From a bacterium (GTDB lineage Bacteria; Patescibacteriota; Gracilibacteria; Peribacterales; Peribacteraceae), in NCBI GenBank assembly GCA_029558515.1, contig JAKQEM010000016.1, positions 1 through 40,347 of the forward strand: 40,347 bases of DNA, written 5' to 3'. The notes under the pieces are model-generated. The model worked only from the letters and a program-made list of their open reading frames with translations. It was not told the DNA's origin and did no database searches. Each line of letters opens with the position of its first letter. Position 1 is the first letter of the stretch. The position numbers were made by a program, and so were the translations under genes. Shown here one piece after another: positions 14,536 to 22,422 of the stretch.

Positions 14536-15151
14536 GCCACAGGACGGGTTTGTATTGCCGGGGCACGAAAGCCTGGTTGCACGATTTGCCTTCGTAGACA
14601 ATGAAGCATTGCGCGAAGAACTTTCGCTGGTACTGGAATATGTCACATTCCTTACACAGCTGGAGAAGACGCTGGGAAGTAGGCCAACGATTGCTTTCTC
14701 TGTACGCAAAGACATCGTTCTGTGGACCGCTTGTATTGTGGAAGCCACGCTTCACCACGCTCTGTGTGTATTGCAGAAACGAGGTACACAAGAAGAGAAG
14801 CGGAAGCTCGTTGGTCTGCATCCGGAGTACAAGGAGATGAAGAAATGTTGGCAGCTGCCAGCACAGGAAGACGGTTATGAACAAAATATTGTCTGTGGCA
14901 TTCAGTGCCTCGTGCCACAATCGCTGAAAGGAATGCTGTTTCAGGAACTCATCGAACGAGCGGGTGGTATCGGCCTGTTCGATGCGGAAATAAAAAGAAA
15001 GGCGACCTATTTACGCAAGCGGCGTAACGAGTTGCACCTGCAAGCGCTTGATACGAAGTCCGTCTATGAGAAAACGACGATTACCAAAGTGTTTGAGGAT
15101 GCCGGCATTATTCTCAAGTGCCTAGAGGAAAGATTGGCATCAATCGTGTAG
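14522..15151 (+). CDS. HEPN-like protein, candidate RNase toxin
   Basis: 209 residues, predicted mostly helical. Near the C-terminus the helix KATYLRKRRNELHLQAL contains Arg167-x4-His172 (RRNELH), which fits the RX4-6H motif of HEPN domains, many of which are metal-independent RNases. The segment after it (VYEKTTITKVFEDAGIILKCLEERL) also looks like the closing helices of such domains. It overlaps the preceding 57-residue gene by 14 nt, so the two are almost certainly co-expressed. Start: the ATG at 14522 gives the overlap, while the in-frame ATG at 14489 would extend it by 11 residues. HEPN assignment is by motif and helix pattern, without a database match. Confidence 0.55.
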   Translation: MSPDEPQDGFVLPGHESLVARFAFVDNEALREELSLVLEYVTFLTQLEKTLGSRPTIAFSVRKDIVLWTACIVEATLHHALCVLQKRGTQEEKRKLVGLHPEYKEMKKCWQLPAQEDGYEQNIVCGIQCLVPQSLKGMLFQELIERAGGIGLFDAEIKRKATYLRKRRNELHLQALDTKSVYEKTTITKVFEDAGIILKCLEERLASIV

Positions 15152-15175
15152 TGCAAACTTTGGTATGCTGTTTGT

Positions 15176-15307
15176 ATGAACTTCAAATCCGCCGCCGCAC
15201 TTCTTGCCCTGAGCGTGCCGAAGGGTGGTTCTACTTTTTGCGCGACGAAAAAAGTGGAACTTTCCAGGTCGTCGTTTCGTCCATGCTGCAGTGCATACAA
15301 CTTTTTT
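15176..15307 (+). pseudogene. Possible remnant of a secreted-protein gene broken by repeats
   Basis: TATGCT (15164-15169) stands 6 nt before an ATG at 15176 that opens MNFKSAAALLALS, like the start of a signal peptide. The frame then enters the repeat-like CCCTGAGC...GAAGGG (15208-15225) and a hairpin, and the later residues look non-coding. A dead gene start is one reading; chance is the other. Confidence 0.2.
15228..15260. terminator. Bidirectional terminator-like hairpin
   Basis: GTTCTACTTTTT (15228-15239) pairs with AAAAAGTGGAAC (15249-15260) through 12 positions including one G-T pair, loop 9 nt. The arms themselves carry the T/A runs. It lies between the convergent genes 14522-15151 and 15307-15945. 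Confidence 0.5.
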
Positions 15308-15945
15308 CAAGCATGCATCCCCTCCCACTCCTCCCCCAACATCCCCGCCGTCAGGGGGGAGAGGATCGACCCGTCGCGGAGTGCCGTGCGGATGCGGGCG
15401 GCGGCAGAGGGAAAATCAGGAACGCGGACGATGCCAAGCAGGTGGACCGTCACGCAGTAGACGTCGCGCATGAAGGCATAGCGGGCGGATGTGTTCTCCT
15501 CCATGGAAACAACGTCCCAGACATTCAGGAAGAAGCGCAGTGCCCGGTGCTCGCGGGAGTCGTCGTGCTGCCAGAGCGCGGGGAGTACGGAGCACAGTCC
15601 CAGCTTGGTGCGATGTTCGATGGATGCCGGATTCACCAAGAGCAGTTCCGGCGGCAGACTCCGGTCGAAGTACCGGTCGTTCATCACGTCCTGGATAATC
15701 TGCAGCTCTACCCAGATGCACGCTTCGCGTTCCAAGCACAGCGGCTTGCGGCAGCCGGGGATGCACCGCGGCACGCGCTTCTCGCCGGCGAACCGCAGCC
15801 AGATCTCCTCGCGTTTGGCCGCCTCCCGTGCCCTGGCTCCGTCGGGATCATCCAGCTGATCGCACTGCCATTCCCACTCCTGCAGCGCATCAAGGTACGC
15901 GCCGTACTCGTTCTCATCGCGCGGTTGGGGCGGCGGGGGGAACAT
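15307..15945 (-). CDS. Hypothetical protein with cysteine cluster
   Basis: 212 residues, not recognised. The N-terminus is Pro-rich (MFPPPPQPRDENEYG). A cluster RCIPGCRKPLCLEREAC (about 60-76) could bind a metal. The rest is soluble and helix-rich (AALWQHDDSREHRALRFFLN-like segments) with no signal peptide. The start at 15945 is favoured because TATCCT lies 7 nt upstream. A long open frame on the plus strand across this gene is antisense and was not called. It lies in the block of unknown genes next to the BRO-N gene. Confidence 0.55.
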   Translation of the reverse strand: MFPPPPQPRDENEYGAYLDALQEWEWQCDQLDDPDGARAREAAKREEIWLRFAGEKRVPRCIPGCRKPLCLEREACIWVELQIIQDVMNDRYFDRSLPPELLLVNPASIEHRTKLGLCSVLPALWQHDDSREHRALRFFLNVWDVVSMEENTSARYAFMRDVYCVTVHLLGIVRVPDFPSAAARIRTALRDGSILSPLTAGMLGEEWEGMHA

Positions 15946-15952
15946 GGAAAGG

Positions 15953-15958
15953 AGGATA
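15953..15958 (-). promoter_or_regulatory. Candidate -10 box for 15307-15945
   Basis: TATCCT on the minus strand, 7 nt before the ATG at 15945. Confidence 0.35.
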
Positions 15959-15993
15959 ACACACCTCACTTGCGTTGCGATGGCAGATGGGTG

Positions 15994-15999
15994 TACAGT
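15994..15999 (+). promoter_or_regulatory. Candidate -10 box for the BRO-N gene
   Basis: TACAGT, 9 nt before the ATG at 16009. It decides the start within a much longer open frame. Confidence 0.45.
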
Positions 16000-16008
16000 C
16001 GGGCACCT

Positions 16009-16860
16009 ATGAAAACCTCATCAAATCCATCCGCCGGTATTGCCCTGTTCCGAGGCAAAGAGATTCGCAAGGTGATGTACGGCAATGAATGGTGGTTTTC
16101 CATTGTTGATGTGTGCGCAGCGTTGACCGAGAGTTCTGATGCCGGTGCGTACTGGCGTAAACTCAAGCAACGGCTTGGCGAAGAAGGAAGTGAAGTCGTG
16201 ACAAATTGTCACGGGTTGAAATTGCTCGCTCCGGATGGAAAAATGCGCGAAACCGATTGTGCCAACACCGAGGGCATCTTCCGCATCATCCAGTCCATTC
16301 CCTCTCTCAAAGCCGAACCCTTCAAGCGGTGGCTGGCGAAGGTGGGATACGAACGCGTGCAGGAGGTCGAGGATCCGGAGCTGGCGACCAAGCGGACCAG
16401 GACGCTCTATCAATTGAAAGGTTACGGTGACGATTGGATCGAAAAGCGCATGCGGGGGATTGTGATCCACGAGGAGCTGACGGACGAGTGGAAGAATCGG
16501 GGTGCGGCCGATCGTCGCGATTACGAAATCCTGACAGCGGAAATCTCCAAGGCGACGTTCGGTGTCACTCCGAGAGAGTACAAGAAACTCAAGGGGCTCA
16601 AGCGGGAGAATCTCCGTGACCATATGGACGATTTCGAACTGATTTTCAATATGCTCGGCGAACGCGCCACGACGGAAATTCATCGGACGGAAGACTCCAA
16701 AGGCATGCCGAAACTGCAGTCCGATGCGAAGGCGGGTGGCGATATCGCCGGAGGCGCGCGGAAAAAGTTGGAGAAGCGGCTGGGCAGATCGGTGGTTTCA
16801 AACAAGAACTTCCTGCCGCCGGGGAAGGGGAAGGAGAAAAGAAGCGTTTGGGATGAGTGA
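16009..16860 (+). CDS. BRO-N domain protein, DinD-like
   Basis: 283 residues. The BRO-N domain (about 10-115) reads IALFRGKEIRKVMYGNEWWFSIVDVCAALT...YWRKLKQRL...CANTEGIFRIIQSIPS...PFKRWLAKVGYERVQE. The C-terminal part matches the pattern of the DNA-damage-inducible protein D group: EISKATFGVTPREYKKLKGL, ENLRDHMDDFELIFNMLGE, and SDAKAGGDIAGGARKKLEKRLGRSVVSNKNFL. BRO-N proteins are DNA-binding and common in phages and mobile elements; the DinD role in cells is poorly defined. The ATG at 16009 is set by homology and by a -10 box 9 nt upstream. No phage structural genes are nearby. Confidence 0.8.
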   Translation: MKTSSNPSAGIALFRGKEIRKVMYGNEWWFSIVDVCAALTESSDAGAYWRKLKQRLGEEGSEVVTNCHGLKLLAPDGKMRETDCANTEGIFRIIQSIPSLKAEPFKRWLAKVGYERVQEVEDPELATKRTRTLYQLKGYGDDWIEKRMRGIVIHEELTDEWKNRGAADRRDYEILTAEISKATFGVTPREYKKLKGLKRENLRDHMDDFELIFNMLGERATTEIHRTEDSKGMPKLQSDAKAGGDIAGGARKKLEKRLGRSVVSNKNFLPPGKGKEKRSVWDE

Positions 16861-16923
16861 TGCATTTGAGGTTTCATGCAAGGTGAGGAGGATTTTGCAG
16901 CATAAGAAATAATTCTCTTTCCT

Positions 16924-16968
16924 GTCCACCCCACTCGCTGGACAATAGGGTGTACGAAGATACACTCC
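16924..16968. other. Two small hairpins upstream of comM
   Basis: GTCCA (16924-16928) / TGGAC (16939-16943), and GGGTGTA (16948-16954) / TACACTCC (16961-16968) with loop CGAAGA, allowing one G-T pair. They lie in the 146-nt gap between the BRO-N gene and comM and could be the terminator of the former or a leader of the latter. No T tract. Confidence 0.3.
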
Positions 16969-17006
16969 CCTCACATCACTGCTCCACGTCGTGTTCCTCC
17001 TCTCCC

Positions 17007-18509
17007 ATGCTCACCCAACTCACGTCGTTTGCCACCATCGGTCTGTCCTGCGAGCGCATCACCGTCGAAGTCGGTGCCGTTGCGGGTGAGGGCGCCATTA
17101 CCATCGTGGGGCTTGGCGATACCGCCGTGCAAGAAAGCAAGCAGCGGGTGCGCATGGCCCTGCGGTCGTCCGGGTACCGCTATCCGACGGGACGCGCCGT
17201 CACGGTGAATCTGGCTCCCGCAGACATCAAGAAAGTCGGACCGCGCTACGATCTGCCGATAGCGATCGGACTGCTCCTCGTCTACGACCTCATCGAGGTG
17301 CCGCCGGAGAAGCTGAAGAATATCGCCTTTCTCGGGGAGCTCGCGCTCGACGGGAGCCTGCGTCATGTCACGAGTGTGCTGCCTGCGGCGATCGCTTGCC
17401 GCAAAGAAGGCATCGAGACGCTCGTGGTCCCCGCAGTCAACGGCGCGGAGGCGGCACTGGTGCCGGGCATCCGGATCATCGCGCCGGATACTCTCGCGGA
17501 ACTCCTCTCCATTCTCAAGGGAGAACGGGAACCCGCGCAGATCGCTCCGCCCGCCGCGGGGGCGGGGCGCGCTGCTTCCGGCGTCGATTTCGCAGATGTC
17601 CGCGGACAGGAGCAAGCCAAGCGCGCGCTCGAGATCGCGGCGGCGGGCGGCCACAACGTGCTCCTCTCCGGCGCGCCCGGGTCGGGGAAAACGCTCTTGG
17701 CGCAGGCGCTCAGGGGCATTCTGCCTCCTCTCACGCGGGAGGAAGCGCTGGAGGTGACGCAGGTGTACTCCGTCGCCAATTTGCTGTCATCGGATGTGCC
17801 GCTCATCGAAGAGCGACCGTTTCGAACGGTGCACCACACTGCGAGCGGCGTCTCCATCGTCGGCGGCGGGCAGATCCCCGGTCCCGGGGAAATCAGCCTC
17901 GCGCACCGCGGGGTGCTCTTTCTGGATGAACTCGCGGAATTTCCGCCGTGCGTGCTCGAAGTACTGCGCCAACCGTTGGAAGATCGCCGCATCACCATCA
18001 CCCGCGCGCAGGGGACCGTGACGTTTCCCGCCGACGTTCTCCTGGTGGCGGCCATGAATCCTCCGCGCTTCGGCGGCTCCGTGCATCGCATCAAGAGGCG
18101 CATCAGTGCGCCGTTCCTCGATCGCATGGATCTGACGATCGATGTGCTCAGCGTCCCCGTGGAGGATCTGCGCCAGGACCGTCCGCCGGCGGAATCCACT
18201 GCGACCATTCTGGAACGGGTGCGAGGTGCACGGGAACGGCAGGAGGCGCGGTTCGCGGGGCTGCCCCTCTCCACGAACAAGGAAATGCACGTGCGCGATG
18301 TGCGGACGTTCTGCGCACTTGGCTCTGCGTCGGAAAGCCTGCTCCGTCAGGCGGCGGAGAAGTTGCATCTCTCCGCGCGCGGGTACCATCGCGTCCTCAA
18401 AGTTGCGCGAACCATCGCCGATCTTTCAGGCAGCGTTTCCATCGAGACGCCGCACATCGCGGAGGCGTTGCAGTACCGCCAGAACATCGGGCTTGATACC
18501 GCCGCATGA
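17007..18509 (+). CDS. comM: YifB/ComM-family Mg-chelatase-like AAA+ ATPase
   Basis: 500 residues. In naturally competent bacteria ComM is a hexameric branch-migration helicase that extends recombination of incoming DNA. The N-terminal Lon-protease-like ChlI domain (about 1-175) has GLGDTAVQESKQRVRMAL and NLAPADIKKVGPRYDLPIA. The AAA+ core has Walker A GAPGSGKT (222-229) and Walker B VLFLDE (303-308). The C-terminal lid has LHLSARGYHRVLKVARTIADL. The Cys-rich loop that normally follows AAMNP (CPCGY...C.C) is missing: the sequence goes AAMNPPRFGGSVHRIKRRIS straight to the LDRMDL helix. The ATG at 17007 is chosen by homology to family N-termini (MLTQLTSFA). The stop overlaps the yraN start (ATGA), so the two are translationally coupled. 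Confidence 0.92.
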   Translation: MLTQLTSFATIGLSCERITVEVGAVAGEGAITIVGLGDTAVQESKQRVRMALRSSGYRYPTGRAVTVNLAPADIKKVGPRYDLPIAIGLLLVYDLIEVPPEKLKNIAFLGELALDGSLRHVTSVLPAAIACRKEGIETLVVPAVNGAEAALVPGIRIIAPDTLAELLSILKGEREPAQIAPPAAGAGRAASGVDFADVRGQEQAKRALEIAAAGGHNVLLSGAPGSGKTLLAQALRGILPPLTREEALEVTQVYSVANLLSSDVPLIEERPFRTVHHTASGVSIVGGGQIPGPGEISLAHRGVLFLDELAEFPPCVLEVLRQPLEDRRITITRAQGTVTFPADVLLVAAMNPPRFGGSVHRIKRRISAPFLDRMDLTIDVLSVPVEDLRQDRPPAESTATILERVRGARERQEARFAGLPLSTNKEMHVRDVRTFCALGSASESLLRQAAEKLHLSARGYHRVLKVARTIADLSGSVSIETPHIAEALQYRQNIGLDTAA

Positions 18510-18922
18510 TGGATGCCATTCTTCCTCCTCCGGTTTCGCCCCTCCCCGATCATCTGATCACCGGCAATCGCGGCGAGCAGATCGCCTGCCGTTTTTTGCA
18601 GTCCTTGGGGTACCGCATCCTGGGGCGTAATTTGCGTCTGGCCAAAGATGAAGTGGATATTCTCGCGTGGGATCCGGCGGATGCCGTCGTCGTGTTCGCC
18701 GAAGTGAAGACGCGTTCGCGCATGCACGGCGACTACACGCCGGAACTCAACCTGACGCGCCAAAAGCGCGCCAACATGATTCGCGGTGCGCGACAGTGGG
18801 TGACGCGGCGCGGCTGGGAGGGCGGCTACCGGATGGATCTCCTCTGCGTGGCGGGCGGCAACGTGACGGAACACATCAAGGAACTTTCGTGGGGGGAAGA
18901 GCAGGGGAGACGCCGATGCTAG
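18506..18922 (+). CDS. yraN: UPF0102 (YraN) family endonuclease-like protein
   Basis: 138 residues of the restriction-endonuclease-like YraN fold. Family pattern: TGNRGEQIACRFLQSLGYRILGRNLRLAKDEVDILAWD, then VVFAEVKTRSR. The E-x(n)-D-x(n)-ExK active-site residues are Glu24 (in GEQ), Asp51 (in EVDIL) and Glu67/Lys69 (in EVK). Biological role is not established; it is often next to comM or rnhB. The gene overlaps comM by 4 nt and its 3' end overlaps the convergent glycosyltransferase gene by 4 nt. Confidence 0.88.
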   Translation: MMDAILPPPVSPLPDHLITGNRGEQIACRFLQSLGYRILGRNLRLAKDEVDILAWDPADAVVVFAEVKTRSRMHGDYTPELNLTRQKRANMIRGARQWVTRRGWEGGYRMDLLCVAGGNVTEHIKELSWGEEQGRRRC

Positions 18923-20127
18923 AGCAGACGAAGGAGCACTCTGCGGATGAAGCGGCGCAGGAAGGAATGCTTCGGCAGCAGGAAGTATCCGATGCGATCG
19001 AGAATCGTGCAGAACCTGTGCAGGACGGGTCCGGGATACGACGCGAGCAGAGTGGCATTTTCCGCTTGCAGACGCGCATTTTTCTGCTGCGCCTCCTCCA
19101 GTGCCTGCCGGAGATTTTGGGTCGCTCCGCGCTCGTAGAGTATTTGCTCCTCCAAGTTGGCGATGCGAATATGGATGAGGGACGTTGTTTCCGCTTCTTC
19201 ATCGCGCATCCAAAAATACGAACGGATTCTGGCGTGCAGTTTCGGTTTGTCGGTCGCCCAGGCCCAGCAACCCTGCTCGTCGATCCGTATGTCCTGTTCC
19301 GGATCAAAGTCGGTCAGGAGAGCCCCGCGTTCCACGTAGAAACGATTCTTCCTCTCGCCGTGCCACAAGTGGAACACCGTACCGGGAATCGTTTCCACGG
19401 ATCCTCGTACGACGTCCGCCACCGATTGGCTCCACGACGCGGCGTGGTCGAGTAACGGGCAATGATCCAAATGAATGTATTGATTGATGTGCGGAGGAAT
19501 ACCCAGAAAGGCCCCCATCATGATGGCGTCGCCGCTGCCCGCGATGCCCCGATCGTAGAAACCGAATCGGTCGAGAAATGATCTGCGTGCCGCCACCGCA
19601 TATCCCGTATGTCCGGTCATGCGTCCGTCGCTCGGTCGTCCATTGGCCAGCCACCATGCAATGATGCCGGGCATGGACTCATCGTCAGTGACGGGCGTTC
19701 CATCGGGGATGCAGGTCCTATCGCGGGGCAGTTGCACCGCTCGCATGAACGGTTGGACGATCAAGGAGCGTTGGAGTGCGTCGGAGACATCGGCCACCCA
19801 ACGGTCATTGTCAAAGAGGATGTCCGTGTCTATCCCCACCACCATGTCGCAGTCATCAGGCAGATGTGCGAGTGCGAGATTGAACAAGCGCTCTTTCTGC
19901 CAGAGGACGGCGCTCGCATGCACACGAATCACACGATCGGCATCCGTGTCGCTCAGCTCGTACGGCCTGTCTCCCATGGCCGCTTCCACGACGAGCAGCG
20001 GAAGGCCTTGTCGTGCGGATGCCCGTCGGAAGCGAAGGAAATTTTGATACTTGTTCGGATAGCCCGCAGGGTTGAAATAAGTGGCGATGCCCCAGAGAGT
20101 TCCCGATGATGGCGTGTCGGCGGACAT
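18919..20127 (-). CDS. Glycosyltransferase-like protein with C-terminal coiled coil
   Basis: 402 residues. The N-terminal GIATYFNPAGYPNKYQNFLRF and a DxD-type metal/nucleotide site in MVVGIDTDILFDND (about 96-109) indicate a GT-A fold transferase. HTGYAVAARRSFLDRFGFYD and SGDAIMMGAFLG extend this. FHLWHGERKNRFYVER is the type of segment seen in cellular and viral hypothetical glycosyltransferases. Residues about 320-365 form a heptad-like coiled coil (IRIANLEEQILYERG...QALEEAQQKNARLQ), ending in a basic C-terminus. Substrate unknown. Its ATG (20127) overlaps the pgl stop codon (TGATG), so it is coupled to pgl. The minus-strand order is zwf, pgl, this gene. Confidence 0.65.
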   Translation of the reverse strand: MSADTPSSGTLWGIATYFNPAGYPNKYQNFLRFRRASARQGLPLLVVEAAMGDRPYELSDTDADRVIRVHASAVLWQKERLFNLALAHLPDDCDMVVGIDTDILFDNDRWVADVSDALQRSLIVQPFMRAVQLPRDRTCIPDGTPVTDDESMPGIIAWWLANGRPSDGRMTGHTGYAVAARRSFLDRFGFYDRGIAGSGDAIMMGAFLGIPPHINQYIHLDHCPLLDHAASWSQSVADVVRGSVETIPGTVFHLWHGERKNRFYVERGALLTDFDPEQDIRIDEQGCWAWATDKPKLHARIRSYFWMRDEEAETTSLIHIRIANLEEQILYERGATQNLRQALEEAQQKNARLQAENATLLASYPGPVLHRFCTILDRIGYFLLPKHSFLRRFIRRVLLRLL

Positions 20128-20807
20128 CAGTAACTGAGGAGAACGGCGGTGCCACTTGCGAGCGCGGTCTGCGCCGGCCAGCGCTCGGGGTGCAGCGGAG
20201 CACGCAGCATCGTCCGCCACACGGTCAACTTGTCGATGCCGTGCAACAGGAAGAAGGAGTGATGAGCAAAGCGCAGGACACGCGGTGTGATGCTGATGCG
20301 GTCACGTATGGCAAATCGATCGGTGTGCGTGGATATGACGAAACGACGGGGATCGATGGACGGGACGGGGGGGAAGAGGGATGCGGTGTGGCCGTCCGGT
20401 CCGAGTCCAAGCAGCAGGATGTCTGCGCCCCGGTCACCGAGCAGCGTGCGCAGGCAGTCATCGTATGCGTCGGCGCAGGCATCGGGCGCAAGGGTGGTAT
20501 CGGGAAAGAGCGCGACCGGTTGTCGGGTCAGATGATCGAGCAGTGTCGTGCGCACCAATCGTTGGTTGCTCTGCGGATCGGTCGGCGGGACGCAGCGTTC
20601 ATCTGCTAGGAAGATCGTCACCTGCTCCCAGTCGATCGTTTCCCCGGAGAGTGCTGTAAAGACGGGGGCGGGCGTGGACCCGCCGGAGAGACCGATGGAG
20701 CATTGTCCCCGTTTGGCGAGTACGTCCCGGATCGCATCGGCAATCACCGTTGCCGCCTGTTGCTGCCAGACCGTGCGGTCTGCGAAGATGTGTTCGGTCG
20801 CGTACAT
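20127..20807 (-). CDS. pgl: 6-phosphogluconolactonase
   Basis: 226 residues. Hydrolyses 6-phosphogluconolactone to 6-phosphogluconate in the oxidative pentose phosphate pathway. Family marks: CSIGLSGGSTPAPVF (SGGSTP at 41-46), FLADERCVPPTDPQSNQRL, and LLLGLGPDGHTASLFP. The length fits the SOL/DevB group. It follows zwf on the same strand after a roughly 105-nt gap filled by an octamer inverted array. That array supplies TATTCT 12 nt before the ATG. It is coupled by TGATG to the downstream glycosyltransferase. Confidence 0.92.
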   Translation of the reverse strand: MYATEHIFADRTVWQQQAATVIADAIRDVLAKRGQCSIGLSGGSTPAPVFTALSGETIDWEQVTIFLADERCVPPTDPQSNQRLVRTTLLDHLTRQPVALFPDTTLAPDACADAYDDCLRTLLGDRGADILLLGLGPDGHTASLFPPVPSIDPRRFVISTHTDRFAIRDRISITPRVLRFAHHSFFLLHGIDKLTVWRTMLRAPLHPERWPAQTALASGTAVLLSY

Positions 20808-20820
20808 GGAGCCCGGGGAA

Positions 20821-20915
20821 GAATAACAGAATATCAGAGTAACAGAATAACAGGGTGGGAGTTCCCCTTATGCACAGTCCTGTTATTCTGATATTCCGTT
20901 ACTCCGTTATTCTCA
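20821..20915. repeat. Octamer words in inverted arms (AGAATAAC family) between zwf and pgl
   Basis: Left arm 20821-20854 (GAATAACA, GAATATCA, GAGTAACA, GAATAACA). Right arm 20880-20914 is largely its reverse complement, with CTGTTATTCTGATATTC as the best block. The intervening loop is about 25 nt. The zwf stop codon abuts the right arm. The same words recur at 34973-35062. Confidence 0.8.
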
Positions 20916-22355
20916 CTCCATCCAAGCCATTCCCTCGCGTGCGATCCACGTATCGCTTTCCGGCGGGCCGTCGGAGCCGGCGGGGTACGGATGCAGCGGC
21001 GTGTCGGAGAGGTCGAGGTGGGTTTGCAGCGGATCGATGAGTTGCCATGCGGCGCGCACTTCTTCGAAGGACAGAAACCACTGACGCTTGCCACGAATCG
21101 CTTCGAAGAGCAGCAGCCCGTGCTCCGGCAGACAGTCGCCCGTGCAGACCAAGGGATCGGTCATGATGAGCGGGCGGAAGGCCGGTTCCGTCCCGCCGAT
21201 TTTCGTTTGCAGCGATAACTTCATGCCCGCTTCCCCCTGCAGAATGATGTCGAGGCGATTGGGGGTGCTGCCGGATCCCACGGGATGACTCTCCTGAAAC
21301 AAAATCGAAATGCGTGTCTCACGCTTTTTCAGGCGTTTGCCGGAGCGCAGGAAAAAGGGAACTCCCTCCCAGTGCGCACTGCGCGTGAGCAGCTTGAGCG
21401 CAATGAAGGTGTTGGTGCGCGAGTGCGGCGCCACGCCCGGTTCATCCAAGTAGCCGACTTCCGGCTCGCCGATGACGCGTCCGGCGGTGAATTGGCCTTG
21501 CATCACGATATCGCTCAACGTGCGTGCCGGCGGAAGATAGAAATGGGAGAGCGCATCGGCGCGGCTGCTGCGGAACGTCTCTTCATTTTCGCGCAGCCGC
21601 ATGGTCAGGAGCGCGCCCATCAGCAGCATGTGGCTCTGGAAGTAATCGCGCAGCGTTCCCGCGGCTTCGAAGTATCCCGCTCGGCCCTCCAACCCCAATG
21701 TCTCGCTCGCGGTGATTTCGATGTGTTCGATGAGCGTATTGTCGAGCAGGCGTTCGACGACGGGATTGGCGAAGCGCAGATAGTAGATGTTGCGCACCGC
21801 TTCTTTTCCCAGGTAGTGATCCAGAAGATAGACTTCCTCTTCTTGGAAGCAGTCCGTCAGAATCGTGCGGATCCGCTCGAATGACCGCAGATCATGCCCG
21901 ACGGGTTTTTCCACGATGCAGCGGAATCCCGCGCTCGTCTTCCGTACGCCGCTTTTGCACAGCAGGTGCAGAATGGCGTCGTACGCAGCGGGCGGAACGG
22001 AGAGGTACGCGACGCGGGTGCGGGGGGTGTTCCCTTCCAATGTGATCAGCTTTTGCTGCAGCGCTGCGAAGTCTTCTGCCTTGTCATAGTCGCCGCGGCG
22101 GTAGTGGCAGTGCGTAAGGAACAGTGCGAGCGTCGTTTCATTCACCTCCGGCATGTCGGCGCGGATCGCTTCTTCCACGAAGGATCGGAATGTCACGTCA
22201 TTCATGTCCGTCCGTGCGTATCCCACGATGGCGTACTCTTCCGGCAGCCTCTTCTTCAGTGCCAAGATGTAGAGCGACGGGTACAGCTTGAGACGCGCGA
22301 GGTTGCCCGACGCGCCGAAGAGAATCAGGCTGAAGGGGGATGGAATGCTCTGCAT
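20913..22355 (-). CDS. zwf: Glucose-6-phosphate 1-dehydrogenase
   Basis: 480 residues. Oxidises glucose 6-phosphate to 6-phosphogluconolactone with NAD(P)+. The dinucleotide-binding loop is ILFGASGNLARLKLYPSLY (GASGNLA at 14-20). The substrate site is RCIVEKPVGHD (145-155). The catalytic region LLDHYLGKEAVRNIYYLRFAN has DHYLGKE at 179-185. The C-terminal ITASETLGLEGRAGYFEAAGTLRD and FFLRSGKRLKKRETRISILF also fit. Asn replaces the usual Asp in GASGDLA. The start is supported by TATACT 8 nt upstream. It probably forms a unit with pgl. No 6-phosphogluconate dehydrogenase is in the window. Confidence 0.95.
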   Translation of the reverse strand: MQSIPSPFSLILFGASGNLARLKLYPSLYILALKKRLPEEYAIVGYARTDMNDVTFRSFVEEAIRADMPEVNETTLALFLTHCHYRRGDYDKAEDFAALQQKLITLEGNTPRTRVAYLSVPPAAYDAILHLLCKSGVRKTSAGFRCIVEKPVGHDLRSFERIRTILTDCFQEEEVYLLDHYLGKEAVRNIYYLRFANPVVERLLDNTLIEHIEITASETLGLEGRAGYFEAAGTLRDYFQSHMLLMGALLTMRLRENEETFRSSRADALSHFYLPPARTLSDIVMQGQFTAGRVIGEPEVGYLDEPGVAPHSRTNTFIALKLLTRSAHWEGVPFFLRSGKRLKKRETRISILFQESHPVGSGSTPNRLDIILQGEAGMKLSLQTKIGGTEPAFRPLIMTDPLVCTGDCLPEHGLLLFEAIRGKRQWFLSFEEVRAAWQLIDPLQTHLDLSDTPLHPYPAGSDGPPESDTWIAREGMAWME

Positions 22356-22363
22356 GGAGTATC

Positions 22364-22369
22364 AGTATA
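22364..22369 (-). promoter_or_regulatory. -10 box for zwf
   Basis: TATACT on the minus strand, 8 nt before the ATG at 22355; one of the clearest leaderless-type starts in the window. Confidence 0.55.
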
Positions 22370-22407
22370 CACGTCGAGCGATTGCTTGCGTTCCAAGTGA
22401 CGGGTGG

Positions 22408-22413
22408 TAGGAT
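22408..22413 (+). promoter_or_regulatory. Candidate -10 box for 22423-22737
   Basis: TAGGAT, 9 nt before the ATG at 22423. Confidence 0.4.
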
Positions 22414-22422
22414 CCGTGGTCC

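Noticed and set aside
15208-15225. CCCTGAGC...GAAGGG as a mobile element end
   Set aside because: Only one short, imperfect copy is present. It resembles a motif common in many genomes, but nothing around it indicates an element.
15118-16008. Upstream extension of the BRO-N frame by almost 300 codons
   Set aside because: The translation is low-quality and antisense to the gene at 15307-15945. The BRO-N domain and a -10 box place the start at 16009.
16009-16860. Prophage, because of the BRO-N antirepressor-like protein
   Set aside because: No integrase, terminase, capsid, portal or lysis gene is seen in the surrounding region.
20160-20609. Plus-strand open frames opposite pgl and the glycosyltransferase
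   Set aside because: They are shadows of conserved minus-strand genes and show no recognisable motifs.
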